A DNA stretch of 26,528 bases from a virus. Below, in pieces: positions 6,704 through 13,312 of this stretch; positions within the stretch are counted from its first letter, which is position 1, and each line of letters begins with the position of its first letter. The notes beneath the pieces were generated by a model. That model was not told where the DNA came from and did no database searches. It was given only the letters and a program-made list of their open reading frames with translations. A program made the translations under genes and the position numbers. The stretch covers positions 1 through 26,528 of the IMG/VR virus record IMGVR_UViG_3300023184_000457; one strand, written 5' to 3'.

Positions 6704-7228
6704 ATGAGAATTGACGATTACGGTGCTGTATTTTTATCTGCTAATGAATTATTTGATGCCATTTATACAGGTAAAATTAAATCATTTAAAAATATATATT
6801 TGGATCAAAATACTACAGATCAATTTAATATTTCTAAAGATCTAAACAGAGATAATTTTGAGTATTTAGAAAAATATATCAAACCCGATATATCGTTAAA
6901 ACAATTTGATACAAATTTACAAGACGACTGGTTTATGCCGGAAAGGTATAAATCTACATCTATTAACATAGTAGAACATATTCTATCCTTATGTAAAACG
7001 GATACAGAAATCAATAGAGTACTAGATGAGTTAAAATTATTTGCTCAATACGATATGATTGAACTGCTATGTTACCTTAAATACCTAGTAGATACCTTAA
7101 GAGAAAACAAGATAGTATGGGGTGTTGGAAGAGGTAGCAGTGTGGCAAGTTATTGTTTATACTTGCTAGGTGTTCACAAAATAGACAGTATCAAGTATAA
7201 TCTTGATATTAAAGAATTTTTAAAATAG
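6704..7228 (+). CDS. DNA polymerase III alpha (DnaE)-like fragment protein
   Basis: The 174-residue protein carries near its end VWGVGRGSSVASY (138-150), followed by LLGVHKIDSIKYNLDIKEFL. This corresponds closely to the bacterial PolIII-alpha segment GPGRGS-AAGS-LVAY-LGIT-IDP-L-Y-L-FERFL, part of the polymerase active-site region that binds the incoming nucleotide. The downstream DxD catalytic acids, the thumb and the fingers of DnaE are missing because the protein stops right after this segment. Residues 76-83 (WFMPERYK) and a helical region (100-135) precede it. It is therefore not a working polymerase on its own. It may bind nucleotides or the replisome, or imitate the host polymerase. Similar proteins occur, to my memory, in T4-like marine phages without a known role. 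The start has no ribosome site. Confidence 0.7.
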   Translation: MRIDDYGAVFLSANELFDAIYTGKIKSFKNIYLDQNTTDQFNISKDLNRDNFEYLEKYIKPDISLKQFDTNLQDDWFMPERYKSTSINIVEHILSLCKTDTEINRVLDELKLFAQYDMIELLCYLKYLVDTLRENKIVWGVGRGSSVASYCLYLLGVHKIDSIKYNLDIKEFLK

Positions 7229-7237
7229 GAGAATATA

Positions 7238-7540
7238 ATGGGAAAAACATATAAATCAATGCAGGGTAGATCTGTTGATATGGAAAAACTAATGAGTCAG
7301 AATGAACTAATGCCTGCCATTGGTAATGTAAGAGTAAATGCACGAGGTGACGAATTAGGGCCCGGCGGTACAATTATTAAAAAACGTGAAGATGTAATGG
7401 CAGAATATTATGAAAATAATCCAAAGGCAATACCAGAAAAAAGCAAACCGGTAGAACCTAAAGCAGAATCCGAACCTAAAATAGTTCCAGAGACTGCACC
7501 AGTACTAACCAAAAAAGGAAAAAGTACAAATGAAAGTTAA
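7238..7540 (+). CDS. Conserved phage protein with disordered tail
   Basis: The 100-residue protein has a conserved head: GKTYKSMQGRSVDMEKLMSQ, then NVRVNARGDELGPGG and a KKREDVMAEYYENN helix. This is followed by a Pro/Glu/Lys-rich tail with repeated PK-x-E-P motifs. The head pattern (TY-x-x-QG-x-x-VDM, NVRVNARGDELG) is one I associate with a small conserved protein of T4-like phages lying near the co-chaperonin gene; its function is unknown. AGGAG lies 7 bases before ATG. The last 11 bases overlap the start of the GroES-like gene, so translation is probably coupled. Confidence 0.65.
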   Translation: MGKTYKSMQGRSVDMEKLMSQNELMPAIGNVRVNARGDELGPGGTIIKKREDVMAEYYENNPKAIPEKSKPVEPKAESEPKIVPETAPVLTKKGKSTNES

Positions 7541-7865
7541 AGGTAAAATAATTCCGATCCGTGACAATGTTTTAGTTTCGGATATGGATTTTGATATGCA
7601 GAAAACTGCTGCTGGAATCTTAATTACTAGTGATAATGGAAAAGCAGAAGGTATATATCCGCGATGGGGGAAGGTGTGGGCTGTTGGACCCGAGCAAACG
7701 GATGTCACAGTCGGTGAATGGATTTTAATAGAGCACGGTCGATGGACCAGGACTATTGAATTTGAATTAGACAACGAAAATATTGTTGAATTACGCAGAG
7801 TTGATACGAAGGCTATACTAGCATCTGCTGATGAAAAACCGCAAGATTGGATGCGTAGGGCATAG
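7530..7865 (+). CDS. GroES-like co-chaperonin (gp31-like)
   Basis: The 111-residue protein has the GroES beta-barrel pattern. A first strand KGKIIPIRDNVLVSDMDF matches IRPLHDRV. A mobile-loop region QKTAAGILITSDNGKA matches the segment that docks on GroEL. Then come GKVWAVGP and VTVGEWILIEHGRW. GroES-type lids close the host GroEL chamber; T4 gp31 and its relatives replace host GroES so that GroEL can fold the large capsid protein. The hydrophobic GILI in the loop is the GroEL-binding tripeptide position. Length is nearer gp31 (about 111) than GroES (about 97). It forms part of a wider chaperone and protease set in this window. The GroES fold is confident; specific service to the capsid protein is inferred from T4. 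Confidence 0.85.
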   Translation: MKVKGKIIPIRDNVLVSDMDFDMQKTAAGILITSDNGKAEGIYPRWGKVWAVGPEQTDVTVGEWILIEHGRWTRTIEFELDNENIVELRRVDTKAILASADEKPQDWMRRA

Positions 7866-7878
7866 AAGTATCTTAAAA

Positions 7879-8343
7879 ATGATATTCAATAAAGTTAAAG
7901 AACTAAAAAAAGAAGGGTTAAAAATTGGTATTACATTTTCAACCTTTGATCTTTTTCATGCTGGACATGTTGCCATGCTTTCAGAAGCCAAAAATCATTG
8001 TGATTACCTAATTGCAGCGTTACAAACAGATCCAACTATTGATCGTCCTGATACGAAAAATCCTCCTATCCAAAGCATTGTAGAACGTCAAATTCAACTA
8101 AGTACAAATCGTAATGTGGACGAAGTAGTTGTATATCAAACAGAAAAAGACCTCAACGATCTCTTGCTTATTTTGCCTGTTGATGTTAGAATATTAGGTA
8201 TAGAGTATGCAGACAAGGACTTTACAGGTAAAGATATTTGTCAAAAGCGTGGAATTGAAATCATCTATAACGGACGAGATCATTCCTTTAGTAGTAGCAG
8301 CCTACGCAAGCGTGTAGCAGAAGCAGAAGGAAAAAAGAAATGA
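7879..8343 (+). CDS. Cytidylyltransferase-family nucleotidyltransferase
   Basis: The 154-residue protein has the HxGH nucleotidyltransferase signature: GITFSTFDLFHAGH at residues 17-30 binds the nucleotide triphosphate, and SSSSLRKR near the C-terminus matches the closing S-T/S-x-x-R helix. Size and order fit glycerol-3-phosphate or ethanolamine-phosphate cytidylyltransferases and the HldE C-terminal domain, which make CDP- or ADP-activated lipid or sugar precursors. I start at ATG 7879, 13 bases after the co-chaperonin stop, because an in-frame ATG at 7831 would lie inside that gene. The stop overlaps the next ATG as ATGA. A role in modifying envelope or glycan precursors is possible; the substrate is not readable. 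Confidence 0.85.
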   Translation: MIFNKVKELKKEGLKIGITFSTFDLFHAGHVAMLSEAKNHCDYLIAALQTDPTIDRPDTKNPPIQSIVERQIQLSTNRNVDEVVVYQTEKDLNDLLLILPVDVRILGIEYADKDFTGKDICQKRGIEIIYNGRDHSFSSSSLRKRVAEAEGKKK

Positions 8344-8540
8344 AAGAATTTACAGTCAAAGAAGATCAAGCATTTAGACTCCGTGTTAAATCTTGGAAAT
8401 GTCTTACACCAAATAATCTTAATGCCGTTGAATTTATTCAAGAATGCATGAAGGATGGTGAGGTTGACTTTGCATCAACATATCAGTTTTTCATGACCGA
8501 CGAAGATATGAAAACTCTAGCACAAGGACTAACAGCATGA
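8340..8540 (+). CDS. Conserved phage protein, 66 residues
   Basis: This small protein is predicted to be mostly helical: KEFTVKEDQAFRLRVKSWK, then LTPNNLNAVEFIQECMKDG, a short DFASTYQFFMT segment and a closing DEDMKTLAQGL helix. The pattern is one I recall in T4-like marine phages as an uncharacterised conserved protein. It is coupled upstream by ATGA to the cytidylyltransferase-like gene and downstream by ATGA (8537-8540) to the next gene. No catalytic motif is visible and no function is assigned. Confidence 0.65.
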   Translation: MKEFTVKEDQAFRLRVKSWKCLTPNNLNAVEFIQECMKDGEVDFASTYQFFMTDEDMKTLAQGLTA

Positions 8541-8824
8541 ACTGGTTACGAAAGAAAATGCACAATTTTATATTCCCGCAGGATGAGCCACAACGAGCAA
8601 ATAAGTTGTCGAGAGGAAGTGACGTGGTTGCCTCCGGAGAAACACTCAGCACAGAACCTATAAGGTTAAGTATCTATCGTGCTAACGGTGGAATGATTGT
8701 TGAGACTCGTACATATGATCGTCAGAAGGATCGTAGTCAAAATCAACTACACATTGTCAGTCATGATGAAGACCTCGGACACAGTTTGGCAAAGATTATC
8801 ACCATGGAGTCGCTGCGTGGATAA
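8537..8824 (+). CDS. Conserved phage protein, 95 residues
   Basis: A basic, variable N-terminal stretch (MNWLRKKMHNFIFPQ) is followed by a conserved-looking beta domain with PIRLSIYRANGGMIVETRTYD, then LHIVSHDEDLGHSLAKIITMESL. The strand-strand-helix layout resembles a short uncharacterised protein found in T4-like marine phages, by memory. It overlaps the previous gene by ATGA, and its TAA overlaps the ATG of the next gene (TAATG). This keeps the run from 7530 to 10777 as one tightly coupled operon. No function is assigned. Confidence 0.65.
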   Translation: MNWLRKKMHNFIFPQDEPQRANKLSRGSDVVASGETLSTEPIRLSIYRANGGMIVETRTYDRQKDRSQNQLHIVSHDEDLGHSLAKIITMESLRG

Positions 8825-9315
8825 TGTTAGATCAACAAGATATCAAAGAAAAATTAATTAATTGGATAATTAATTTTTTAGAAGTTCCTAATCAACAGTT
8901 AAACAATTGGGCTCCGTGCCCTTTTGCAAGACAGGCAAGGGTTAAAGATAATATTTCCTACAAGTTTTGTACCGTAGCAGAATTTGCAGATGTACTAAGA
9001 GAAAGTACATATATATTAGAACAAAAGGATGTAGTGGTCATTTGTTTTGATCACACTTACATAGACCCGTTAACTTTACAAAAGTGGGTAGAAGACAAAA
9101 ATAAAATGTTAATACCTGCCGGTTATGTCATTCTTGAAGATCACCCCGATGCCTTAGAATTTATCAACGGTGTAAGAATGAATTTTGGACATTGCGGATT
9201 ATTGTTAATGCAAAAATTAGACAAACTAAATATTGCGTCTGAACAACTACGCAATAAAGGTTATTACGATGTTTGGTCTACAGATGAATTAGATTCAGTA
9301 GTATCGTGGCGTTAA
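8824..9315 (+). CDS. Unknown protein with WxPCPFAR motif, first of coupled trio
   Basis: The 163-residue protein has a conserved-looking N-terminal NNWAPCPFARQAR segment (28-39). A central beta-alpha unit with DVVVICFDHTYIDP follows, then a GYVILEDHPDALEFINGV segment and an ending LGLLLMQ-like strand with the helix DKLNIASEQLRNKGYYDVW. The C-P-F-A-R-x-A motif recalls bacterial proteins with a buried functional Cys, such as DUF1415-type proteins, but I cannot place it in a named family. It overlaps the next gene by 10 bases and is followed by a GNAT/ATE-like transferase and an amidinotransferase-like enzyme, so it probably works in the same small pathway. Whether the Cys is catalytic, metal-binding or structural cannot be told. 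Confidence 0.6.
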   Translation: MLDQQDIKEKLINWIINFLEVPNQQLNNWAPCPFARQARVKDNISYKFCTVAEFADVLRESTYILEQKDVVVICFDHTYIDPLTLQKWVEDKNKMLIPAGYVILEDHPDALEFINGVRMNFGHCGLLLMQKLDKLNIASEQLRNKGYYDVWSTDELDSVVSWR

Positions 9316-9737
9316 AATTTTGTAGAATAGATTTAAGTAAAACAAATTATGTCCAATTAGATAATTGGATTTATATCTCTGCGCCCAATATAGATCAACT
9401 TAACTATATCTATAAACAATATTGCAGTTATAAAAATTTTGAAAGTGTGATGCCGCTATTTGATAATCATTATCAAAATCCTATCGTAGAAATCATCGGC
9501 TATCAACATAATAACAATATTGTTGCATTCAGTTTAACAACTATATTAGATCAATTCAATTGCGAAGGTACACAATTTGCTTGGGATTATAAAAATCCAG
9601 AATTAAAATTAGGTATTGAAAGTTTAAAAAATGAATGTGCAATTTATAAATCAAGAGGGTTCAAGTATTACTATCTAGGTACAGCAGACAAATACAAAGA
9701 ACAAATAGACGGTTATGAAGTGTTAGGAACATTATAA
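9306..9737 (+). CDS. GNAT/arginyltransferase (ATE)-like protein
   Basis: The 143-residue protein resembles the GNAT-type C-terminal half of arginyl-tRNA-protein transferases and FemX-like aminoacyl transferases. It has a strand IIGYQHNNNIVAFSLT, then FAWDYKNPELKLGIESLKNE, and RGFKYYYLGTADKYKEQ-DGYEVLG. In ATE the equivalent segment is a Y/W-D-(Y/P), L-x-LG, S-x-x-E, then G-x-x-YYYLG pattern. Such folds pass an amino acid from aminoacyl-tRNA, or an acyl group, to an amine. The start is GTG 9306; no nearer ATG exists before residue 49. The zinc-binding N-terminal domain of true ATE is absent. Sandwiched between an unknown protein and a pentein-fold enzyme with overlapping codons, it is probably part of a shared pathway. 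Fold call is moderate; donor and acceptor are unknown. Confidence 0.45.
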   Translation: MALKFCRIDLSKTNYVQLDNWIYISAPNIDQLNYIYKQYCSYKNFESVMPLFDNHYQNPIVEIIGYQHNNNIVAFSLTTILDQFNCEGTQFAWDYKNPELKLGIESLKNECAIYKSRGFKYYYLGTADKYKEQIDGYEVLGTL

Positions 9738-10777
9738 TGTATTCAGTACATCAACATTGGGATCCGTTAAAAGTTTGTATAGTGGGTAAATCTTATTCCC
9801 CTGAGTTTTATTCTTTTGTTAAAAATTCAAATGTAAGACAAGTGCTGCAACAAATAGCACAAGAGACTGAAGAAGATTATCAAAAATTAGTTAATCTATT
9901 AGAAAGTTTTGGTGTAAAAGTACTAAGGCCTACACTTACAAATAATTATTTAGATTACATAGATATCACTACACAACGTATTCGGCAGCCGCCGATGACT
10001 CCTAGAGATTATAGTATCATGCTAGGAAATGATTTTTATTGGAAAGTTAATTTGTTCCAACCTCCAGAATTTGATAATGTTATTAATGATATTAAAAATG
10101 CAGGTAATAGAATTATTACTACTGGTATACCTGAGATGACTAATTTTAATTCAGCAATGACACTTAGAATAGGCAAGGATTTATATGTTGGCACGTGGCC
10201 AGGACATACGCCAGACAGAAAAGAGTATGAACGAAAACAATTTGCAGATTATCTCATCGATTATAGAATTACAACAGTAGATTCAAACGGGCATTCGGAT
10301 GGGGTATTGTGTGCTGTTAAACCGGGATTACTAGTTTCCTTGAATAATATATCAAATTATAAAAAAACATTTCCAGGTTGGGAAGTAATATTCTTGCCGG
10401 GACAAAGTTGGGACAAGGTAAAATCTTTTATGGAAAGCAAAAAAAAACATGGAGGTAAATGGTGGGTTCCTGGGGAGGAACTTAATGACGACTTTACCAA
10501 TTATGTGAATAAATGGTTAGACCATTGGGTTGGATTTGTTGAAGAAACTGTGTTCGATGTGAATATGTTAGTCATTGATGAGAAAAATGTAATCTGCAAT
10601 AATTACAATGAGAAAGTATTTGAAGCATTTAATCGGCATGGAATTACTCCACACATTTTAAATTTTAGACATAGATATTTTTGGGACGGGGGATTGCATT
10701 GTATTACTAGCGATGTACATCGTGTTGGAGAACAAAAGGACTATTTTCCAGAAAGATCACTATTGCATAAACTTTAA
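9737..10777 (+). CDS. Amidinotransferase-like (pentein superfamily) enzyme
   Basis: The 346-residue protein fits the guanidino-group modifying (pentein) enzymes such as glycine amidinotransferase, arginine deiminase and DDAH, which form a thiouronium intermediate on a Cys. It opens with WDPLKVCIVGKSYSPEFY, has the PRDYSIMLGND segment (89-99), the His motif GHSDG (His186, Asp188) and the nucleophile motif GGLHCITSDVHR (Cys322) near the C-terminus. Order and spacing match amidinotransferases in length and are longer than DDAH. Substrates in this family are arginine, ornithine, glycine or peptidyl arginine. It starts on the overlapping TAATG of the GNAT-like gene and ends the coupled run. Moving or removing an arginine-derived amidino group in concert with the transferase is inferred. 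The family is confident; the reaction (transfer, deimination or hydrolysis) is not. Confidence 0.8.
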   Translation: MYSVHQHWDPLKVCIVGKSYSPEFYSFVKNSNVRQVLQQIAQETEEDYQKLVNLLESFGVKVLRPTLTNNYLDYIDITTQRIRQPPMTPRDYSIMLGNDFYWKVNLFQPPEFDNVINDIKNAGNRIITTGIPEMTNFNSAMTLRIGKDLYVGTWPGHTPDRKEYERKQFADYLIDYRITTVDSNGHSDGVLCAVKPGLLVSLNNISNYKKTFPGWEVIFLPGQSWDKVKSFMESKKKHGGKWWVPGEELNDDFTNYVNKWLDHWVGFVEETVFDVNMLVIDEKNVICNNYNEKVFEAFNRHGITPHILNFRHRYFWDGGLHCITSDVHRVGEQKDYFPERSLLHKL

Positions 10778-10791
10778 AGTTATGCTATAAT
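10763..10791 (+). promoter_or_regulatory. sigma70-like promoter of clamp-loader operon
   Basis: TTGCAT (10763-10768), a 17-base spacer and TATAAT (10786-10791) with an extended -10 TG at 10783-10784 precede the ATG at 10813. The predicted start is about 10798, leaving a leader that contains AAAGGAAA (10801-10808, approx.) as ribosome site. The -35 overlaps the end of the amidinotransferase-like gene. Confidence 0.65.
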
Positions 10792-10812
10792 AATTGATAC
10801 AAAGGAAACGCA

Positions 10813-10983
10813 ATGTTAGATATACAACCGAAAGATACTAGCAAAGGACATTTCTATGTCAGCATGGTAAAGAGTTTTGTAAGAATATTTGCCGGCATTG
10901 CACTAATCAATGGAAGTTTGATCGTCGCCGGAATAAGTTTTATAGTAGCCGAACTATTAGGCATTGTTGAGGAACTAGTATGA
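10813..10983 (+). CDS. Small single-pass membrane protein, 56 residues
   Basis: This short gene begins MLDIQPKDTSKGHFYVSMV, then has one long hydrophobic stretch from about residue 23 to 50 (IFAGIALINGSLIVAGISF and on), and ends in EELV. The hydrophobic segment is long enough for one or two tight membrane passes. It is preceded by AAAGGAAA and a good sigma70-like promoter, and its TGA overlaps the next ATG as ATGA. It is therefore very likely translated. No family is recognised. It stands at the head of a replication-gene operon, and a membrane-tethering role for replication proteins would be pure guesswork. Confidence 0.65.
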   Translation: MLDIQPKDTSKGHFYVSMVKSFVRIFAGIALINGSLIVAGISFIVAELLGIVEELV

Positions 10984-11171
10984 TTGACAAAAAAGCAGTA
11001 AGCAAGCGTATGGATGAACTCATGGAACCTATTGATCGTCAGATCATGATGAGTGATAGCAGAGAAGAATTGTTGATGTTGGCATGTGCTATGCAACAAC
11101 GCACAACTGAAATATTTGATGCCGAACTCGGCGTAAATGGTAGAAAACGAATGTATGAGGATTATGTATGA
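10980..11171 (+). CDS. Conserved phage protein, 63 residues
   Basis: A helical acidic protein: KKAVSKRMDELMEPIDRQIMMSD, then REELLMLACAMQQRTTEIFDAELGVNGRKRMYEDYV. The LACAM-QRT-EIFD-LG-x-x-GRK-MY pattern resembles a small conserved protein I associate with T4-like phages near replication genes, without a name. Four-base ATGA overlaps couple it both to the upstream membrane protein and to the clamp loader ATPase. No catalytic residues are evident. Its position suggests an accessory role to replication or late transcription, which remains speculative. Confidence 0.65.
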   Translation: MIDKKAVSKRMDELMEPIDRQIMMSDSREELLMLACAMQQRTTEIFDAELGVNGRKRMYEDYV

Positions 11172-12088
11172 TCGAATTGTGGGTAGAGAAGTATCGTCCA
11201 AAAAAAGTCAGCGACTATGTGTTTAGAGATGACGCACAGCGTAGACAAGTTAACTCCTGGATTAAGGATGGTAGTATTCCCCATCTCTTGTTAAGTGGTG
11301 CTGCTGGTATCGGTAAGACCACATTGGCCAAGGTGCTATGTAATGAACTCAACATCGAAGAATATGATGTATTAGAAATCAATGCAAGCCGTGATAATAA
11401 TGTAGATACTGTACGTGATAAGATTATCAACTTCGTACAGATGATTCCGTTTGGTCCTTTTAAGGTGGTACTATTAGATGAAGCAGACTATCTTACGCCT
11501 AACGCACAGGCAATCCTTCGAGGAGTTATGGAGACCTACAGTAACCATAGTAGGTTTATTCTTACTTGCAATTATCCGAATAGAATTATTCCTGCTTTGC
11601 ATAGTCGTTGTCAGGGCTTTCACATCGAGAAAACCGATCTAACAGAATACACAGCCCGAGTGGCCACTATTCTTGTTGAGGAAAATGTAGAGTTTGATTT
11701 AGATACCTTAGATACCTATGTTAAAATAGCATATCCCGATTTACGTAAGTGTATTAATCTAATACAACAAAATGTCAGCGATAGCCGATTACAGACTCCT
11801 ACAGCAGGTGAAGAAGGAGTCAGTGACTACAAGATTGAAATGGTTGAGTTATTCAAGAAAGGCAAAATTAAAGATGCAAGAAAATTGCTATGTAGCAGAG
11901 CACGACCAGAAGAGATTGGTGAAATATTCAGATGGATGTATGATAACTTAGATCTGTTTGGCAAGACCGAAGAACAAAAAGATTCAGCATTATTAATTAT
12001 TAAACAAGGATTAGTTGATCACACTATTATTGCTGATCCTGAAATTAATCTGTCAGCAACATTAACCAAACTAGCACGGTTACAATGA
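11168..12088 (+). CDS. 44: Sliding-clamp loader large subunit (gp44-like AAA+ ATPase)
   Basis: The 306-residue protein is a gp44/RFC-small-type AAA+ ATPase that opens and loads the phage sliding clamp onto primed DNA for processive replication. It begins with LWVEKYRPKKVSDYV, typical of clamp loaders. Walker A is SGAAGIGKTT (43-52), Walker B is VVLLDEADYL (100-109), sensor 1 is TCNYPNR (133-139), and the arginine finger SRC sits at 146-148 within LHSRCQGF. The C-terminal helical collar follows. Length is close to T4 gp44 (319). It is coupled to the preceding and following genes by ATGA. In T4 the small subunit gp62 lies directly downstream; the gene in that place here is only 85 residues and not recognisably gp62. 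Confidence 0.93.
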   Translation: MIELWVEKYRPKKVSDYVFRDDAQRRQVNSWIKDGSIPHLLLSGAAGIGKTTLAKVLCNELNIEEYDVLEINASRDNNVDTVRDKIINFVQMIPFGPFKVVLLDEADYLTPNAQAILRGVMETYSNHSRFILTCNYPNRIIPALHSRCQGFHIEKTDLTEYTARVATILVEENVEFDLDTLDTYVKIAYPDLRKCINLIQQNVSDSRLQTPTAGEEGVSDYKIEMVELFKKGKIKDARKLLCSRARPEEIGEIFRWMYDNLDLFGKTEEQKDSALLIIKQGLVDHTIIADPEINLSATLTKLARLQ

Positions 12089-12342
12089 AAAAAATAGAAT
12101 TAGAATCGTTGGGTCACGATGATCTATGGAGAGAATGGCAATCTCTGCAATCAATGGAGACAGGCCTGGATAATCTTGATTTTTATGAATGGTTAAAATC
12201 TATATGGTCCGATTTACTAGGCGTTCGAATCGAACCAAAGTATGATTTTGAAAATGAACAAGATCAAGGAATGCCCTGGGCATATTGTTATTTTATGGAA
12301 AAAGAATCTGATCGTACCTGGTTTTTACTCGGTGGAAAATAA
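12085..12342 (+). CDS. Hypothetical protein in the gp62 position, 85 residues
   Basis: The small acidic protein is rich in Trp (about 7 of 85) and aromatic residues. It begins MKKIELESLGHDDLWREWQSL and ends with a beta-like PWAYCYFMEKE and RTWFLLGGK. It starts on the ATGA overlap with the clamp loader ATPase, exactly where T4 places gp62, the clamp loader small subunit. The length is well below gp62 (187 in T4), and I see no sequence resemblance. It may be a much-reduced partner, or an unrelated gene. The operon ends right after it at a strong bidirectional terminator. Confidence 0.6.
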   Translation: MKKIELESLGHDDLWREWQSLQSMETGLDNLDFYEWLKSIWSDLLGVRIEPKYDFENEQDQGMPWAYCYFMEKESDRTWFLLGGK

Positions 12343-12344
12343 AC

Positions 12345-12383
12345 AAACCGCACAGTCGATGCAGGTCGAATACTGTGCGGTTT
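12345..12383. terminator. Bidirectional intrinsic terminator
   Basis: A perfect 11-bp stem, AAACCGCACAG (12345-12355) with CTGTGCGGTTT (12373-12383), encloses a 17-base loop. A T-rich tail follows on the plus strand (TTTATTATTCTTG), and the minus strand also runs into T-rich sequence. It sits between the convergent 85-residue gene and phoH and would stop both transcripts. It is the only GC-rich hairpin of this strength seen in the window. Confidence 0.9.
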
Positions 12384-12404
12384 ATTATTCTTGTTTTAAG
12401 TTAG

Positions 12405-13166
12405 TTAATCGATAGCATCTTCCTTATAGATTTTTAAAACTTCTTTAACGACTGGATGCCGTTCAATATCTCGAGTTTCAAATCTTGCCATTGCAATCAT
12501 TCGAGAATCACCTCCTTGTCCGAACAAACTGCAAAACTCTAGGAGACCGTTTTCACTAGGACGGTCGGCTTGGTTTAAATCTCCAGTAACTACCATTCTA
12601 GAATTATTGCCAATTCTAGTTAATAACATCTTCATCTGACTAGGGGTAGCATTTTGCATTTCATCTGCAATAATGAATGCATTTTTAAATGTTCTACCTC
12701 TCATGTATGCCAACGGACTAATCTCAATAGATCCATCCTCTAACATACCGGCTATCTCCTTAGGGTGATAGTATTCTTCAAACACATCAAATATAGGTCT
12801 TGTCCAGGGTGCCATTTTGGCGTTTAAATCCCCTGGTAAAAACCCATGTTCTTCATCCACCGAAACAGCGGGGCGGGTTACAATTATTTTACTAATAGTC
12901 CCTTCCTTGTACAATTTAATTGCCATCTGTACGGCTAACATTGTTTTACCCGTACCGGCTGGACCGATGGCTAAAATAATGTATTTCTTGGGGTTTTTTA
13001 GCAGTTCGAGATAGTTCTCTTGTGATAGGTTACGTGGAACTATGTTGACTTGCTGGCTGCGTTTTAGGTATTGCTTAATTTGAATTAAGGTTCCACCTGG
13101 TTGTTTTTGAAATCTAGGATCGCGCTGTTCGTTTGAGTCCCGTGATCTTGGTTTGGCTCTAGGCAA
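12405..13166 (-). CDS. phoH: PhoH-like ATPase
   Basis: The 253-residue minus-strand protein is a PhoH-like P-loop ATPase. Walker A is GPAGTGKT (68-75), Walker B is FIIADEMQN (164-172), and the TGDLNQ box is at 194-199, resembling superfamily 1 helicase motifs. A short basic N-terminus precedes the ATPase core. PhoH proteins bind and possibly unwind nucleic acid; phoH is a common gene in marine phages, often linked to phosphate stress, though its precise phage role is unsettled. The start is an unusual TTG at 13166-13164 preceded by a full AAGGAGGT ribosome site four bases away, which decides it. The gene is convergent with the clamp-loader operon and divergent from the late gene at 13313. A 146-base gap upstream must hold its promoter, which I could not define. 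Confidence 0.92.
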   Translation of the reverse strand: MPRAKPRSRDSNEQRDPRFQKQPGGTLIQIKQYLKRSQQVNIVPRNLSQENYLELLKNPKKYIILAIGPAGTGKTMLAVQMAIKLYKEGTISKIIVTRPAVSVDEEHGFLPGDLNAKMAPWTRPIFDVFEEYYHPKEIAGMLEDGSIEISPLAYMRGRTFKNAFIIADEMQNATPSQMKMLLTRIGNNSRMVVTGDLNQADRPSENGLLEFCSLFGQGGDSRMIAMARFETRDIERHPVVKEVLKIYKEDAID

Positions 13167-13286
13167 TTTTACCTCCTTGGTGAAGATCGACCTGCACTAA
13201 TATTTAAAAGTTATTTCAAAATACCCTCTCAAATGCACCAATTTTGAATCTCTATGAATTTAACTTAAACTATCAGTTAGTTATTG

Positions 13287-13293
13287 ATAAATA
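13287..13293 (+). promoter_or_regulatory. Putative late promoter box ATAAATA
   Basis: GATAAATAT with the core at 13287-13293 lies 19 bases before ATG 13313, in the 146-base region divergent to phoH. Its position after an in-frame TTG at 13244 argues that the true start is the ATG at 13313. Confidence 0.5.
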
Positions 13294-13312
13294 TTTGATA
13301 AAGAGAACAACT

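Noticed and set aside
7831-7878. Upstream ATG for the cytidylyltransferase-like gene
   Set aside because: It lies inside the GroES-like gene; the extra 16 residues do not belong to the nucleotidyltransferase fold.
13244-13312. Upstream TTG start for the 13313 gene
   Set aside because: An ATAAATA promoter box lies between the TTG and ATG 13313, and the added residues have no conserved look.
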